From: Hirsutella rhossiliensis
Taxonomy: Eukaryota > Ascomycota > Sordariomycetes > Hypocreales > Ophiocordycipitaceae
Reading direction: 5' to 3'
Assembly: GCF_020360975.1 (NCBI RefSeq)
Contig: NW_025408679.1
Coordinates: 2,108,001-2,172,000 of the forward strand
DNA length: 64,000 bases
Shown here in pieces: positions 56,867-64,000 of the stretch (positions within the stretch are counted from its first letter, which is position 1; every line of letters starts with the position of its first letter). Below the pieces are notes generated by a model, which worked only from the letters and a program-made list of their open reading frames with translations, was not told where the DNA came from and did not search any database. Both the position numbers and the translations under genes were made by a program.

Positions 56867-58140
56867 CTATAGCCTTCGTACTCCGTTTTCGACGTCCCGT
56901 TTCCTGAAGAGGTTGTGGCGAAGTTGCCAAAGGAGAGGACGGAGTCGTCGAATGGTCAGGAAGCTGGCCAACTCCTTCGGCAAATCCGAAGTGGCGCGGT
57001 CCGCTCGAGCGGCAGCATGCTCTGCGGCCTCACAGCCGGTCATGGATCGTCTTTTCGTGCCACCGTGGGATTTGAACCTCTTCAAGCCAGGCTGATGCAG
57101 TGCTTCAGGCAATTCCGGGGGTAGGAGAGCTCTTGACTGTACCTGCGCCCGGAAACCTGCTATTAGACGGTCATTCTGTAAGCGGAAGAGTCTCGAGAAC
57201 TCCTCTGCCTGCTGCCCGCCGAGGCTCCCCTGTACTTGAACGACCTCCAATCCCGATTGAAGAACCATGTTCCTACCGCCATCTTGGTAACGGTCCCCTG
57301 GGTTTTCTGCTTCTTCAGGAGCTGCCTGCTTTTCATAAGACATGGTCCAGCCGCGTACCACGTCAGGACCGTCGAGCAACCAGCGTGGATGAAGAAGATT
57401 GAGTGGGATAGCGCAGGACCTAACAACAGCCTCGTACAGCCAGTGTCGACAGGGCAGGCCATATCTGAGTGGAAACTCACACGCGGAAGGACATCTGGGC
57501 TCGTTCAGAGCGCCCAATACCTCGCGCTCCTTCTCGATCTCGGTGTTTTGCCCCCACCTTAGGGCCTTTGCTGCCTCCCACTCCGGAGCTAGTTTGCTCA
57601 GGACATAGTGTGGAACCTTCCCGATAAGAAGGCGAAAAGCAGCTCGGTCCAACAGCCTTGGGACGTCCGCCCTGCTCCGATCCTCGTCTTCGGTGATTTT
57701 TTGAGTCAATTTCCTCAAGCTTTCGGCCAGTTTTTGACAAGATGCCTGCAGGGGAAGCTGCCTGTTGAGAGACTGTTTGACCACGACATGGTAGCTTTCG
57801 TTTCTCTGTGTGCTGTTACATCCGAGGTTCGGGTACTGTCGTGTGTGCTCGGACAAATTGGCGCTCTTTCGGTTGCCAATTATTCTTGAGATAAAGGCGT
57901 TCCGGCTCCCGAATTTCTGCGAGCAGCTCGCCTCGCCGTTCTTCAAGTCGCGCCTCGTCGGGAGCTTGTATGTAATCCCAAACGAACCGAAGGGGCTCTT
58001 CCCTTCGTTCCTTCGTATATTTGCCCGAGTCTAACAATCGCTTCTTGAAGTTCTCTGCGGCATGCCATTCACAGAGCTGCAATATTTGCCCATCTTCACC
58101 CTGAGGATCAGCTCTCGCTTGGGACGCCGCCAGTCTTTCT
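56867..58140 (-). pseudogene. MULE transposase, C-terminal part with SWIM finger
   Basis: From 58140 down: LQLCEWHAAENFKKRLL (the conserved C-x2-WH motif after the DDE core), YLKNNWQPKERQFVRAHT, then in the next frame NLGCNSTQRNESYHVVVK and the SWIM zinc finger CEFPLRYGLPCRHWLYEAV (C..C-x-H), ending at 56867. This is the C-terminal third of a Mutator-like transposase. The catalytic region and any FAR1 domain are missing because the sequence is cut at 58141 by a LINE target site. One break lies near 57880. The FAR1-type remnant at 406-777 could be the missing N-terminus of a related element. Confidence 0.78.
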
Positions 58141-58155
58141 ATCCATACTCGTATG

Positions 58156-60424
58156 TATGTATGTATGTATGTGTATTTCACCCGGAGGATTTCTCCTATA
58201 GGGCCTAGACGTAAAAGCTACTGACATTTCAATACATTAATGCGCAACACCTTAAGCCCCACGGGTCAGCATACGCTACACCAACCTCGCCGCTACTCGC
58301 TCCGTGACAGGCCTGCTTGAAGGCCAATTTCTCCAAGTGTTCAGCGTCCTACCTTCAGCAGCTGAAGCGCGGTCTGTCGAAATCGAAGTCGAATACCTGT
58401 GTGTTAGTATTGTTGAAGGTTAGTGCCATAATCGATCCTAAGTGGATTCTCACTTCCGCTGCTTAGCCCGAAGGGCCAGACGCTGCCTGCGTCTCATCCC
58501 CAGGGTTCCGCGCCCGACAGTTCCGGCTGTACGATTCGTGTGGTCCACCGCAGGGCACGCACTTTGGCACTGTCTCCTTGCATTCTCTGTGGTGATGTTC
58601 TGCTTTCGCGCATCTGCCACATCTTTGCGGCTTCTTGCATGAAAACGCCTTGTGTCCCATCTCTTGACAGTTGAAGCACTGAATCGGTCCTACGCGGCGT
58701 TCAAAAACATTGGTGCAGGCGGACTCTCCCGCAACATCGAACCACACGCCGTCCAGAAGTCTTTGCGCGTCACTCTCTTTAGTGACATAGATCACCATTG
58801 ACCCGTACGCTTTGGCTTTCTCTGTTGCTAAGCCAGGTGATCTTGGCAATCGTGACGTAATTCTCGGCTCCGAGCGCCTCAGCTGCGCCCGGCAGAACGT
58901 TGCCTTCGGCGTCCAGCACTGCGGTACGCTTGGTGTTGTCGACTTTGACAGGGTAGAGCTGATCTCTCAGTACCCTGGCTCCCGAAGTTACCGTCTTCTG
59001 CGCTGCTTCCTTGACCTGCTTCAACTCGGTTTGGTCTCTGCATAAAATTTTGATCCGGTCAGGGTTTCGAGCGTCTGTCACGACCGCTGCGCATTTCCAA
59101 GTCTCCTGCCTCTGACTCTTTCTCATGTCGCTCTCTATGGCCTTTCGGATGTTGCCGATCTGCGTCTGGCACCTGTTCGCTTCTTCGACTCGTGATGTGT
59201 CCACCGTACAGTAGAGACTATCGCTGACGGCTGTTCGTGCCGATTTAGCTGCTGGTACGGTGCCCCGGTTCATTGTCTGGATCGTCGGCGATGACCCTGC
59301 AGCGCTCGCATACGACATCTGCGGACTGCTCTGCAGAGAAGATGCGGGCGTAGCCAGGGTCTCTAACTGCGCTCGGATGTGACGAAGCTCATCTCTCATC
59401 TCTTTCCCTTGTTGATCCATTTCCTGGATCATCTGCTGTTGCTGGATATGATCTCGTTTTGCGCATCTATCGCTCGGCTGAGCTTTTGCGTTTCTTGACG
59501 TGACTCGCTCAAGAGTTCGAGAACTTTCTGGAGCATGGCTCGGCCTTCGTTCGCGCCACTGCTGCTGCTGGCAACAAGTATTGATTCGTATTTCGAAATA
59601 CGTCGTAGAGGTGGCAGCACGTCTACCTACATAGACCCTCTACCTTGCATCCCCTTCGATCCTTATCCGCTCCTTTGCGGGGCACAGCCGGTTCGCAAGT
59701 CAATACCAGTTTGCTCCTTAAGCCTCCTTCAACGGCCAACTTGGAGATTCCATCCTCGATGGCCACCTGCAAGATTCCGTCCTCTTAGTAGACCGACACG
59801 CGCGTCCGTCCTCTCGAGCCATATAGAAAGTGTCGTAACTGTGGCCCGCCCACCCAGTCTTCCGTCGCTTCCATTATATGCTGCGCCCCGCAGATTGTCA
59901 GATCTGTTTCGCGCTGCCTTGCAAGATCTCTCTGGCAAGGCCGACCGTGTCTCGCAGAAGTTCGTCCATTTGCATCCTCTCTGTACCCGGAACAGCCAAG
60001 CGACGCAGTGTCGTCCCTCCTACTAACCAAGGTGCCTCGTCGTTCTCTGTGCGGTCGCAAGTGCGCCGTTGCTTGTCGATCGTTTCGCTGTAACTGTTCC
60101 ATTTCTTGTCGTTTACCCAGCGCGGCCTTGTTTCCATTCCAACAGAGTAGCCCGAAGCACCCCAAGGGTGTCCTATTCCACAATCTGTTTGTCCATCGTG
60201 TGTAGGCTCGATTTCGCGGTCGTGGGTCGGATGGTTTTTAAAGTGTTCCCTTGTGGCTTGTGGCCGGTACCTAGGGCTAACGAGCCCTACATACAGCCGT
60301 AGCCCAAACCAGCGGACAAGTGCTGGCTGGTGGTGACTCTTCTTGGCTCTGAGAATGCCCCCAGGCAAAAGGCATTCCCAGGTTCCCAGCCAGCACCGCG
60401 TGGAGGTGAGAGTCGTCGCTGGCC
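58156..60424 (-). mobile_element. ORF1-only LINE with (ATAC)n tail (2.27 kb)
   Basis: It is flanked by the perfect 15-bp direct repeat ATCCATACTCGTATG (58141-58155; 60425-60439). On the minus strand: a roughly 800-bp 5' region, a gag-like ORF1 (59620-58463), a roughly 290-bp 3' UTR and a (CATA)n tail after CCGGGTGAAATACA. There is no ORF2. Its 3' UTR is clearly similar to the SINE body (shared GCTGAACACTTGGAGAAATT and CTTCAAGCAGG blocks and the GGCCCTATAGG tail). The element disrupted the MULE remnant's left neighbour. Confidence 0.87.
58463..59620 (-). pseudogene. LINE ORF1 (gag-like) with three zinc knuckles
   Basis: Three overlapping minus-strand frames make one ORF1. The first (59620-59429) has KVLELLSESRQETQKLSRAI. 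The second (59432-58779) has a coiled-coil start (MIQEMDQQGKEMRDELRHI), an RRM-like region (NPDRIKILCRDQTELKQV) and LYPVKVDNTKRTAVLDAEG. The third (58849-58463) has GSMVIYVTKESDAQRLLDGV and three knuckles: CFNCQEMGHKAFSC, CGRCAKAEHHHREC and CVPCGGPHESYSRNC. It is the same layout as 52619-53823 but clearly diverged, so a second family. Two frame slips prevent direct translation. Confidence 0.8.
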
Positions 60425-60458
60425 ATCCATACTCGTATGGAATAAGTGATGGAGTATG

Positions 60459-60554
60459 TATGTGTATTTCACCCGGAGGATTTCTCCTATAGGGCCTAGA
60501 CGTAAAAGCTACTGACATTTCAATACATTAATGCGTAACACCTTAAGCCCCACG
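60459..60554 (-). mobile_element. 5'-truncated 96-bp LINE insertion
   Basis: It is flanked by the perfect 15-bp repeat AAGTGATGGAGTATG (60444-60458; 60555-60569). The 96 bases match the terminal 3' sequence of the LINE at 58156-60424 with one difference I can see (GTAAC against GCAAC). It is a typical aborted reverse transcription product and shows that this 3' end has been used recently. Confidence 0.92.
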
Positions 60555-60583
60555 AAGTGATGGAGTATGGAAATTTCCATACT

Positions 60584-60815
60584 TGTGGGAATGTAGCATA
60601 TAGCTATAGTAGGATTGTAAGTGAGGTGCGCACACACGCACACGTGACCCTTAGCGTCACGTGTATGGACCTCGGGGATCCGTGTATAAAGGGCACGTAG
60701 TGTGCCCCCTCATTCCCTTTCCTCCCTTCCTAGCTAGACATCTTGAATACAACCCATTGCGTTACTGCAGTACAGACCTCCCGACATATTGTTTATATTA
60801 TTAGCAACACTGACA
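60584..60815 (+). mobile_element. Possible solo LTR (232 bp)
   Basis: The sequence starts TGTGGGAATG and ends CAACACTGACA, carries GTGTATAAAGGG (TATA-like) near 60691 and a CACGTGACCC..GTCACGTG inverted motif, and looks like an LTR. The flanks ATACT and GATAC are not an exact duplication. A 259-bp dispersed repeat begins directly at its end, so it may instead be part of a larger element. Confidence 0.45.
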
Positions 60816-61074
60816 GATACCAGCCTCCAACAGTCTGACCCCCTATTCGCACAGTCCGTTTCCACATTTCTCCACAGAAACTTCTAGGAGGCACCATCAA
60901 CGCATCAGTGGCTTCCAGATGAACTGATCAGATGCTTCCATTCACTACCATTCCCTTCCATTCTCATATTCAGGCAGTCTATAAAGATCTCGCCTCTTTC
61001 CCACCTTAGATAGCAGAATCAAGAGTCTTCCAGTCCCTGATCTTTATGCTCACTTGCTCATCCTCCGTGCGATA
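60816..61074 (+). repeat. 259-bp dispersed repeat, copy 2
   Basis: It is nearly identical to 21755-22014. It ends at GTGCGATA, two bases before a foldback element. Its identity is unknown. Confidence 0.85.
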
Positions 61075-61076
61075 TA

Positions 61077-61727
61077 AGTCATCCCGTTCCGGAGATATTT
61101 GATTCCAAGGTGGTTGGCTGTGTTTGAGGTTGTCATCTACGTTAACCCAAAATGGAAGACCTTAAATGCCGACAACCTCAAACACAGCCAACCACCTTGG
61201 AATCAAATATCTTGGGAGTTGTTAAAATGCCCCCGCATTTCAATAGAATGCCCCCAAGTCGTGGCTTAGACTGTGGCGGACGCCTGTATTCCCCACCACG
61301 CCAAATTTTTGCTGTGTACTTTACTAACAGTGTCTCACGCGGTCTCAGCCAAGACAAATGCATCTTTGCATTACATTGCAGCGCGGCTATGTTGCAACAA
61401 CGATACAGTCATGCCCGTAGTCCAATTCCTCCTTGCGTAACGCAGCTATCGCCCAACGGGGCCCTGAGCGGTATACCCTTCATGGTCACCCCAAACTCAA
61501 TATCTCAGACGTGCTTCGCGACAGTAAACGTGGTATTTTGCGCGTTAATCTGCTTGATGGACGGTGTAGGTATGTAGACCGATGTCTTGCTTGCCAGCTG
61601 TTAAGCAGGGAAAACGATGGTGTGGGGAAGCCCTTGTCATGTGACCGTCTAAGCCACGACTTGGGGGCATTCTATTGAAATGCGGGGGCATTTTAACAAC
61701 TCCCAATATCTTCGGAACGGGATGACT
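61077..61727. mobile_element. Foldback (palindromic) element interrupted by a TIR element
   Basis: The left arm starts AGTCATCCCGTTCCGGAG at 61077 and continues through GATTCCAAGGTGGTTGGC to about 61135. The right arm is its reverse complement, running from 61173 to 61727 when the inner insertion 61213-61711 is ignored. The arms are about 58 bp with one or two mismatches and enclose a loop of roughly 37 bp. It is a miniature foldback, about 150 bp before interruption. No protein is encoded. Confidence 0.85.
61213..61705. mobile_element. 493-bp non-autonomous TIR element (MITE-like)
   Basis: It has terminal inverted repeats of about 60 bp beginning TGGGAGTTGTTAAAATGC and ending in the reverse complement. 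It is flanked by ATATCT on both sides (61207-61212; 61706-61711), a duplication of about 6 bp. The arm of the surrounding foldback continues across the site when the insert is removed, which confirms the ends. Reading frames inside are short and partly made of the inverted repeats; I see no transposase. Confidence 0.88.
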
Positions 61728-61977
61728 AAACAATGCGGTTCAATATGGTACGAGGTACAACTGTATATGTCACTTGGTTATTCCGAAATTGTTTATATAA
61801 GGAGGAGTCTGCTCCCCTCTTATCGTCCAGCTTTTAGAATCATTACTTGTGTTTCTTTTTAAAATATTCAGTCATTCCGCGATACTATTCTACCACTGAA
61901 CGCCACTCACGGTCTAGCGCCCCCCTCTTAAACCGTCTTGTGTTCATCAGCATATATAGCCGTAACTTACCTTGACC

Positions 61978-62256
61978 ATGCTCGCGCCAGTCGCGGTCGT
62001 GTTCGTCTGGGGTACCTGTGCACGGGCTTTGAATACGGCTTACGGTTGTTGGGGCTCGGAATCAGCAGCATGGTTGTCCTTACACTGTGAAAGGAACGGG
62101 TGCGGTCAGATACGAATCGGTCGCGAAGGGATCCTACCAGCCGGTTTCACGGGTGGGAACCCACCAGGCCGCTGTATGTACGATCCGGCTATGGGCAACG
62201 AGATCGATTGCAACCTGTGCCCCAGCTCATACCAGGATCCAAATTGGGCTGCTTTG
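61978..62256 (+). pseudogene. Candidate small secreted Cys-rich protein, cut by an LTR
   Basis: The ATG at 61978 (context TTGACCATG) opens a 94-codon frame. The first 18 residues (MLAPVAVVFVWGTCARAL) resemble a signal peptide. The remainder has about six cysteines (YGCW, HCERNGCG, GRCMY, DCNLC), many Gly/Pro, and no known motif. The frame ends at 62262, but the copia LTR begins at 62257, so the last codons and the stop come from the LTR and the native C-terminus is lost. A TATATA motif precedes the ATG by about 25 bases, with another TATA-like box at 61793. The small size makes chance possible. I do not recognise a family. Confidence 0.42.
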
Positions 62257-62406
62257 TGTTGACTTGGTATGAGACATGGACCAAGACATGTTTAGGCAGC
62301 AGTTACAAGTGGTGAGTCACTGGATAGTGGCACGGACGTGCCACTATGTATATATATGTTGAGAGCTGTCAGACAGAATTGAATAGAAGTAAGTTCAATC
62401 GCAACA
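62257..62406 (+). repeat. Candidate copia 5' LTR (150 bp)
   Basis: It has TGTTG..CAACA inverted ends, a perfect 11-bp hairpin ATAGTGGCACG-GA-CGTGCCACTAT at about 62323-62346 and TGTATATATATG directly after it as a probable TATA box. The primer-binding-like sequence starts at 62407. Confidence 0.6.
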
Positions 62407-62514
62407 GGTTATGCACCCGGTTGCTTTTATTTTGCTTCCACTGCACGATTGAACTCGGCATATGAGAACACTTTTTCGTCAAGAATCGACGGTTGACAGC
62501 AAAGACCCGGCACT

Positions 62515-63582
62515 ATGGGCAAGAAAGACTACAAAGGAACCATCCTTGATGGAAGAGACTCCTTTGACAGCTGGAAGATGGATCTTGAAGATAGCTTGTT
62601 GAGTGACGATCTTATGAGCTGCGTCACCGATAAGGCAATAGCGGAATCGTCAGGTTTATCAATGCCAGGAGAGAATGCTGCGGACATTAAAAATGTCTCT
62701 CTTGCGAGAATGAAAATACGACAGAGTATTGACCAGATCCACAAGAACTCAGTCAATCATCTCACCGATCCACGAGCAATTTATCAATCCTCGTTAAGCG
62801 ATATGCGACATCGAACAAAGCGCGCCTTCGACAGCTGATCCGAATGCTATACGACGTTAGTACGCAGACGAATAGAACTGTGCAGGAGAAGGTCGACGAC
62901 CTAAAGCGACTTCGAGCTCAGATTAATAGCCAAGACAAGGACATTGTTATCCATGAACAGCTATTGATTTGCTTCTTGCAAATGAGCATGGACGGCGCTT
63001 TTAACACTACGGTCGAGATCTTGAACGCCTCGACAGAGACGTTGACAATGGAAAAGGTGCAGAGCTCTCTGGAAAGCAAAGAGTTGGAACTCGTCGATAC
63101 TACAATCAAGGGAAACCGCACAATTCGCGGGTCGTGGCCGCAGTGCATGGAACAAAGGGAACAACAGGTCCAAAGCACAGGATGGTGGCGATGATAGCAA
63201 GGAGGAATATCTGAAGAAGGCAGGGGGGTGCTGGTCTTGTGGCGGCATGCATTTCAAGCATGATTGTGCAATTTGGCACCAAACCAAAGCAGGGAAGACC
63301 TGGCTAGCCTCTGAAAAAGCGAAGGCGAGAGAGGCCATGGATAGCACAGAAAAGGCAAACGCGGTCAGGATCCTTGAAGACAGTGGTAGTGAATCTGAGA
63401 GATCTACCTACTTGCTTCCGAACACAAAAGCAACAGCCCTCCACAATGGTATCTCGACAGCTGTGCTTCCGTCCATATCACCCCAAGGGAAGACCAATTT
63501 ATCTCAAAGTTGTCCCCTACAAAGACAAGTGTTGAGATTGCAGACGGCTCCGAGGTTCGTTCAAGAGGGAAAGGAGATGTGA
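62515..63582 (+). pseudogene. Copia Gag with CCHC knuckle
   Basis: The ATG at 62515 (MGKKDYKGTILDGRDSF) opens a copia-type Gag: DSWKMDLEDSLLSDDLM, then a slip at about 62825 to VQEKVDDLKRLRAQI and FLQMSMDGAFNTTVEIL. A second slip leads to the knuckle CWSCGGMHFKHDC (63232-63270) and a Lys/Glu-rich linker. The first slip fits one missing C. Gag forms the particle that packages element RNA. A sequence of 352 or so codons in total is normal for the family. Confidence 0.8.
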
Positions 63583-64000
63583 GGATCTTTTACGTCTCAC
63601 AGAAAGGAAGAGCAAGGTCGACAATAGTACGTGGGTGCACTACATCCCGGAGGCGACGAGCAGCCTGCTATCAGTCGGTGAACTGGAAGACAGGGGAGCA
63701 TGTATTGTCGTGGACTCTCCGGGGAAGACAGTCACGGTGACAAGAAATCAGGAGGAGGTGCTGTTTGGCCACAGACATAAAAAGGTGTGGCGCTTGAGCC
63801 AGACAAGAGGGCACCGAGCCCATACAATCCAAGAAAAGGGTGGCGATAACGGGGTAGCGCTGAAGTCAATCCTGAAGATGCCTGAAAGACTACTACATGC
63901 TAGGCTGGGACACCCTGGAAAGCATATGGAGGGCAAACTGAACGCCGTAATGGATGATCTCGGAGACAACTCATTCTGCCCGTCATTCTGCTCAAGCTGC
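63440..64000 (+). pseudogene. Copia Pol, protease and GAG-pre-integrase part (partial)
   Basis: WYLDSCASVHIT (about 63446-63480) carries the aspartic protease D-S-x-A motif, followed by VEIADGSEVRSRG. After a slip near 63627, VHYIPEATSSLLSVGELEDRG ends the protease domain and LLHARLGHPGKHMEGKL (about 63894-63945) is the H-x-RLGH motif of the GAG-pre-integrase region. A CPSFCSSC-like Cys pair follows at the window edge, the likely start of the integrase zinc finger. It continues beyond 64000. Confidence 0.8.

Larger units (their letters stand above)
62257..64000 (+). mobile_element. Ty1/copia retrotransposon, 5' part (continues beyond window)
   Basis: A candidate 5' LTR at 62257-62406 starts TGTTGACTTGG and ends CGCAACA. 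It is followed by GGTTATGCACCC, which resembles the initiator-tRNA half-molecule primer site of copia elements. Gag, a CCHC knuckle, an aspartic protease and a GAG-pre-integrase domain follow in order. The integrase core, RT and 3' LTR lie beyond 64000. The LTR limits cannot be confirmed without the second LTR. Confidence 0.8.

Noticed and set aside
59785..60518. Minus-strand frames upstream of LINE ORF1 as a separate gene
   Set aside because: They overlap in several frames, lack domains, and cross the element boundary at 60424; I treat them as 5' UTR shadow.
60584..60815. Confirmed solo LTR
   Set aside because: The flanking five bases differ (ATACT and GATAC), so it is listed only as possible.
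62357..62406. 50-bp LTR starting at the TGTTGAGAG near 62356
   Set aside because: It is too short and would exclude the TATA box and hairpin; the TGTTG at 62257 gives a more sensible 150-bp LTR.
1..64000. CRISPR arrays, rRNA or bacterial operons
   Set aside because: No regularly spaced repeats, rRNA-like sequence or prokaryotic gene layout was seen; introns and element types indicate a fungus.
1..64000. Repeat-induced point mutation
   Set aside because: Elements keep long GC-balanced frames, and breaks are indels, not C-to-T stops. A formal TpA/ApT index would be needed to exclude mild RIP.

Overview
This window is from a filamentous fungus, and most of it is mobile DNA. The evidence is short spliceosomal introns (46 and 57 nt with GT..AG ends and recognisable branch sites), a FunK1-type fungal kinase gene, and fungal-type hAT, pogo/Fot1, MULE, Helitron, Tad-like LINE, chromovirus and copia elements. 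I guess an ascomycete (Pezizomycotina), with low confidence. The elements are GC-balanced and keep long reading frames, so repeat-induced point mutation looks weak or absent.

Layout. 0.1-0.9 kb: dispersed repeat and a MULE/FAR1 N-terminal remnant. 0.9-4.5 kb: Helitron family 1 copy a (+), with a nearly intact helicase. 4.57-19.76 kb: one short uncharacterised gene (-) split by a 14.5 kb hAT element (5017-19527) with a perfect 8-bp target duplication. That element holds a solo LTR, a truncated LINE and, inside its transposase gene, a second hAT (7105-15827, also with a perfect 8-bp duplication), which in turn holds Helitron family 2 copy a. 20.0-21.2 kb: Helitron family 1 fragment and foldback motifs. 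22.0-22.6 kb: 5'-truncated gene remnant. 23.2-29.7 kb: complete Ty3/gypsy chromovirus (-) with apparently identical 132-bp LTRs and a 5-bp duplication. 30.8-33.3 kb: FunK1 gene (-), the best candidate for an intact host-type gene. 33.9-40.0 kb: Helitron family 1 copy b (-). 42.1-43.4 kb: uncharacterised gene (+). 44.0-49.7 kb: Helitron family 2 copy b (+). 49.9-51.8 kb: pogo/Fot1 (-). 51.8-55.4 kb: two copies of a tRNA-headed SINE, an ORF1-only LINE and a truncated FunK1. 55.4-58.1 kb: pogo and MULE remnants. 58.2-60.6 kb: a second ORF1-only LINE and a tiny 5'-truncated sister insertion. 60.6-62.3 kb: possible solo LTR, a 259-bp repeat, a foldback element interrupted by a 493-bp TIR element, and a possible small secreted Cys-rich gene cut by an LTR. 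62.3-64.0 kb: 5' part of a copia element running off the window.

How it fits together. The locus is an insertion sink: at least nine insertions can be ordered by target-site duplications. The most notable biology is a tRNA-headed SINE whose body and tail match the 3' UTR of a LINE, together with two LINEs that carry ORF1 (gag, three zinc knuckles) but no ORF2. One has a 95/96-identical truncated copy next to it, so recent mobilisation in trans by an unseen LINE is likely. A caution: many frame breaks in conserved motifs are each explained by one missing base in a short homopolymer, so several apparent pseudogenes may be base-calling artefacts.
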